Below, one piece after another: positions 60,033 to 64,000 of a stretch of DNA of 64,000 bases. Position numbers and translations under genes: made by a program. Under the pieces are notes generated by a model. It made no database searches. It was not told where the DNA came from and worked only from the letters and a program-made list of their open reading frames with translations. Each line of letters begins with the position of its first letter. Within the stretch, counting starts at the first letter, position 1. Source of the DNA: Lagopus muta (Eukaryota > Chordata > Aves > Galliformes > Phasianidae); assembly GCF_023343835.1 (NCBI RefSeq), contig NC_064439.1, positions 23,562,933 through 23,626,932 on the forward strand, written 5' to 3'.

Positions 60033-63000
60033 ACCTTCTTCATTTCTCAGGACAGCTTCTACCTCATTGTGAGGTAGGTTAAATTGTGTGCTCTTCCATT
60101 CTTTCTGTTGAACACAGAACCAAGAAACATCTCTAGAGAAAGAATTTGCAGCTGGAAGAGTTAGAGAGGCTGCAGAACACCATACGTTGGTTCCTGACTC
60201 GATGTGCTGGTCCTTGACTCTAGGGCAGGGCCATGACTGTTACTTATGCTTACTTACATGGTGCAGTACCCCTAAAATAATTTAATTTCCTGTGGGATTT
60301 TGTGGGAGTTTAAGGGCTCAGCTCCATATTTTTAATTCAGTCAACACAATAGTGTTGTATTTTGCTTTGACCAAATAAGATGACCATAAATACCTTACTG
60401 TGAGTAGTCTCTAGTTGGTGATAATAAACAGTGTTTGTTTCTCAAACCTCACTCCTTCCTGGATGGTTTTCCATGCTGTTTCCTTCCATCACAATGTCAA
60501 TTGAAATCTGATTTCTCTTTTATGTTGTCTCTCCCATTATTTGCTTGAAGGTGGTGCCTGAAAGGTGAGAAAGGAATCCAAACCTGAAGCACATCCCAAG
60601 GAAAAAAAATATAGTTAGAACAGCACTGAATAGAGAAACTAGACTAATTTTAAATCCTGGATAACCAGAATAGACTTTCTTATTCATGTCCTGAAACAGC
60701 CTTGTTTTTGATATACAGTCAGGGCTTTATCGAGATATTCACTTTGTGACCAGAATGCCTCTTTGTCTGCATAGTGAGTATAAACAAGCCCAGTAGATAA
60801 CACTGTAGGGCAAGAAACAGCCAGGGGAAGATGAAATAGTTCTCAGTTATGCAGCTGGATTTGGTGGAAGAGATAGGAGTGGAATAGAGAGCTTCAAATT
60901 TTAATGCTAAAAATAAAACTCAGATAACTGCTTTTTGGGAACCTTACGATGATGATGATGAATGTTGTTAGAAGAAACTCTTTACAGTGTATGCTTACTG
61001 ATCTGCAGGTAAGGGAGGTACAGGTGAGATCTGTGGATAGAACCAGGAGTTGCAGCTGCATCTACTGAAGTGTTTAATCATTCCTGAACCATTTCTCCGT
61101 CCTTCACCGTTTGGATTCAGGAGAATTTCTGTGCAGTTTCCAATGCCTTCAAGATGTACTTCACTCGCTGTAATAGCTCCTTAGTGAACATGAAGCCATG
61201 GCTGTCAAGAGTGGGATTACTGGCAATGATATCTTTGGCAGAACTGAAACTGTAATTAATACAGAGGAGGTAAAAGAAAGCACCTTGAGTTCTTAGTGTT
61301 GTTATTAAAGTGCTGACTTTCTTCTCAGCAGCAATCCAACGTGACTAGATACTTGTTTGGAAATATTAGCTGTCATGGGTGTAATTATATGCTTGGCCAG
61401 TGGAAGGAGGAAACAAATTACAATTCTCTGAATCTGTACTTCTTTTCTTTGTATTGCGCTATCAAGCTATTTACAGGAAACAGAAAAGATTTAGGAGTGG
61501 GGGAGCATCGTGGGGAATGTGTGTATGTATTGCTGCAGGCAGCAGTACAAATTAGGTGTACCTGAATTAAAATTACACGAGGGAGGTTGGTACCAGAGGC
61601 AGTCTGGTTGTAGCTTTTGGTGCTCGGCAAAGACTAGTCTACCTTGTCATGTAGTCATATTCTTTGTCTTTTTTTCTAATATTATGTAAAATAAGCCAAA
61701 TGAATTATCTGTAATTTGTCTGCCCAGATGTTAATTACTGATGGATTGATACAGAATTTACTAACAATTCTGTGGTTGACAAGAGACTGTAAACACCAGC
61801 TGAATTTTTTTTTTTTCCTGAGGAATGGAGAATGCACTTTGAGGTAGTGACACAGCATGGCTGGTTTCTGTAGAACTTATTTGATGGTTTCACAGTATTT
61901 TATTTATGGCAATTGAAGGACATGTTTAGAGAGCTTCCAATCAAAATTCAACATTTGTGGTTGAAATGAGCATGCACGATTGTGTGTGTGCAACTAAGTA
62001 AGTCTGTGTTCCCTTATACCACCAACCAAAGCTGGGGCTTGTTGCAAACCCCTGGTAAGCTGTTTTGAAGAATGCAATATTTAAAGGATCAGAGATTTTT
62101 CTCTTGTAGTTGCTGGGATTGACTGATTCATCTCTGTAGAGGCAGCTGTATGTTGTTTTACTTGTTTTAAAGATGGTGGCCTTTTTTTCTTTTTCCTGTG
62201 GTGTTTTAAGCATGTTTACACAGCAAGTACAGTGACTCTTCCTGTGTTAACTTATGAGTGAATGCTCTGGGAAGCTTGATGCAGAGACGTGGAGCTAAGC
62301 AAACAAACATTATTCCATCCCATTGAGAAGCTCTCTGAACTTCTGCAAGAAATACCCTACAGGATGAGAACTGCCTTTATTTTGTAGAGCTGTGAGCCTC
62401 AGACTTCAATTTGGTTTTTGGTTTGGTTTTGTTTCACTGTATAACAGGCAAATGTGGAATTGTGGTGGAGTCCTGCTGTTAGTGAGACCTAAACCAGTGC
62501 CTCCTCCAGTACCGTGGATCTTCCTTAGCCTAGCTGAAGCGACCTTTTTTCTTTCCATGGATATGTTAAGAAAATGTATTCCTTACTGTGTTCCTTAAGT
62601 AGTTCCAAAGTCATTATATAACCTGGAGGATTTTGTGTTTGAATCTGCACAGGATATTTTTGCTCAGTATGTTTATGCCAGGTTATCTTGGTGCTGTATC
62701 AAACTTCTTTCTGGTACTGCAAATTAGAAAATCAGTACACAAAATGCACATACCAGCATACAAGAATTGCGTGCGATACAGGAATATTTGCATTGAGCAC
62801 AAGGCTTAGAAAGCTATTTCATTCAGCTTATATTCCTACTGAAGCCCCCTGAATTTTTGCAGTCGGTGATGCTGTTTCAAGCTTGAGAAGCAGCTTAGAG
62901 GATTGAGCTCAAAAAAGCATTTCAGATATTGTGAGCTGGTCTTTTCTTTCTCAGGTCCTTTCCAAAGCTTTCAGAAAAGCTATTTGGAGCACTGAAAAAA

Positions 63001-64000
63001 GAAAAGCAATATAGTTTCCCACAGTGTAGAGTAGCAGCAGTGAACTGGTGGCATCTGTCATGCCACGGTGCTGAGTTTATAACAAGTCAAGTGAAGTACC
63101 CAGGTTCGGTCTCGGCACAAAGGCAGGCTGTCCCCCAGGAGCCTGCCAAGCTGTGGCCATGGGCCTCAGTGGCACCTCAGCGTTCCTGTCCCGTTGATGA
63201 AAGAGTGGATTGTCCAGAAGGCCCCTCTTCCACCTCCACAGCAGAAAATGGTCTCCTCAGCCCTGTGCTCCCACTGGGAGCAGTCCAAGAGAGTGGCCGC
63301 TGCTGGGAGGGAATTTTTCTGACCTCCAGGTAGAGGTGCTTCAATGGGATCTCAGCCCATAAACCACCTCTGTGCAAAGCTTGCTTAGAAATGAAGCCAC
63401 TGTGCATTGGGGACAGGGGCATTTGTGCTTAAGGCCAATTTATATTTTCTTTCATACTTTTTTAGACACAATTTCCCTTTTTGCTGACCGTTGCTCTTCA
63501 AAATTTCATTTCCTCTTTTGCACACACAATCTTTTTTTTGGTAACTGCATATATATACATGTCTTCAGTTAAAACAAACAAACAAACTTGTCTGCAAATA
63601 GATACTGGGATTTTTTGGCCTTGAACTTGAATTTCAATATGAATTGATACTGCAGATTGATATCTGCTATGCAACTTGTGCGAGAGGAAAGGTGAACAAC
63701 ACCTAAATGCCAGGATGTAAGGCCAGCAACTTGTATTTCTCATTTATGTTTTAACTGGCTCCAAAAGACTTTTTGTGGCTGAAATGCCACAGTTCTGGCC
63801 TTCCAGTCTGTACAGTCAATTGGGGTTAAACTCAGGGTTAAACATTTGCCCAAGCATGGCTTCTGGATCAAAAATTAGAACCTTTGAGTGTTGTCTTTAG
63901 TGATACTCACCTTTGTGTTGAAGGATTAAACGGTTAAATATGCAGAATGTTTTGCAATGCTCTTATCTAAGTGTATGTCTAAGAACTGCATTGCCTAGAG

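Larger units (their letters stand above)
44989..64000 (+). other. PPP1R9A: PPP1R9A intron 2 (partial), no further exon seen
   Basis: From the donor at 44,989 to the window end. The next neurabin-1 exon, expected to begin with a FNTYSNEDYDRR-like sequence leading to the PDZ domain, was not found in any plus-strand frame. The intron is AT-rich and holds at least six CR1 fragments (49.7 to 60.0 kb), a 35-base-period duplication (58,625-58,694) and simple T runs. A purine-biased stretch at about 51.0-52.45 kb looks like old interspersed sequence of unknown family. No nested gene or RNA gene was recognised. Confidence 0.75.

Noticed and set aside
1..64000. CRISPR arrays, operons, prophage or bacterial mobile elements
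   Set aside because: No regularly spaced direct repeats or dense coding. CpG islands, introns and CR1 show this is vertebrate nuclear DNA.

Overview
The window looks like a bird nuclear genome, most likely a galliform such as chicken. It is AT-rich and almost gene-free. CR1 non-LTR retrotransposon fragments are scattered through it, several still carrying the characteristic CR1 3' end with an ATTCTATGATTCTRT-like tail. The two recognisable genes have mammalian counterparts that lie side by side (SGCE and PPP1R9A). Both are represented only by their 5' ends, each in its own CpG island, and they point away from each other.

Layout: 1-4840 is the first intron of SGCE (minus strand). 4340-5140 is the SGCE CpG island and first coding exon. 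5140-41,500 is a roughly 36 kb intergenic interval holding CR1 copies, simple repeats and one decayed heat-shock-factor-like gene (about 29.46-30.06 kb, minus strand, next to a GC-rich block at 28.59-29.20 kb). 41,560-42,900 is the PPP1R9A CpG island with a probable non-coding first exon ending at a GTAAGG donor at 42,354. 43,337-44,988 is the second exon, which carries the start codon and the first 487 codons of neurabin-1. 44,989-64,000 is the following intron, with more CR1 fragments.

SGCE encodes epsilon-sarcoglycan, a single-pass membrane glycoprotein. PPP1R9A encodes neurabin-1, an F-actin-binding scaffold that brings protein phosphatase 1 to dendritic spines. The two share an old syntenic block rather than a pathway. 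In therian mammals the retrotransposon-derived gene PEG10 sits between them. I find no trace of PEG10 here, as expected for a bird.

I did not find a previously undescribed biological system. The observations most worth a second look are the HSF-type DNA-binding-domain pseudogene, the cluster of short upstream ORFs (including a start-stop element) in the predicted PPP1R9A leader, the SGCE first exon with two candidate starts and an overlapping upstream frame at a YY1-like site, and tail-to-tail CR1 pairs. All splice sites and exon assignments are read by eye. Protein comparisons are to family sequences as I know them, not to a database search.
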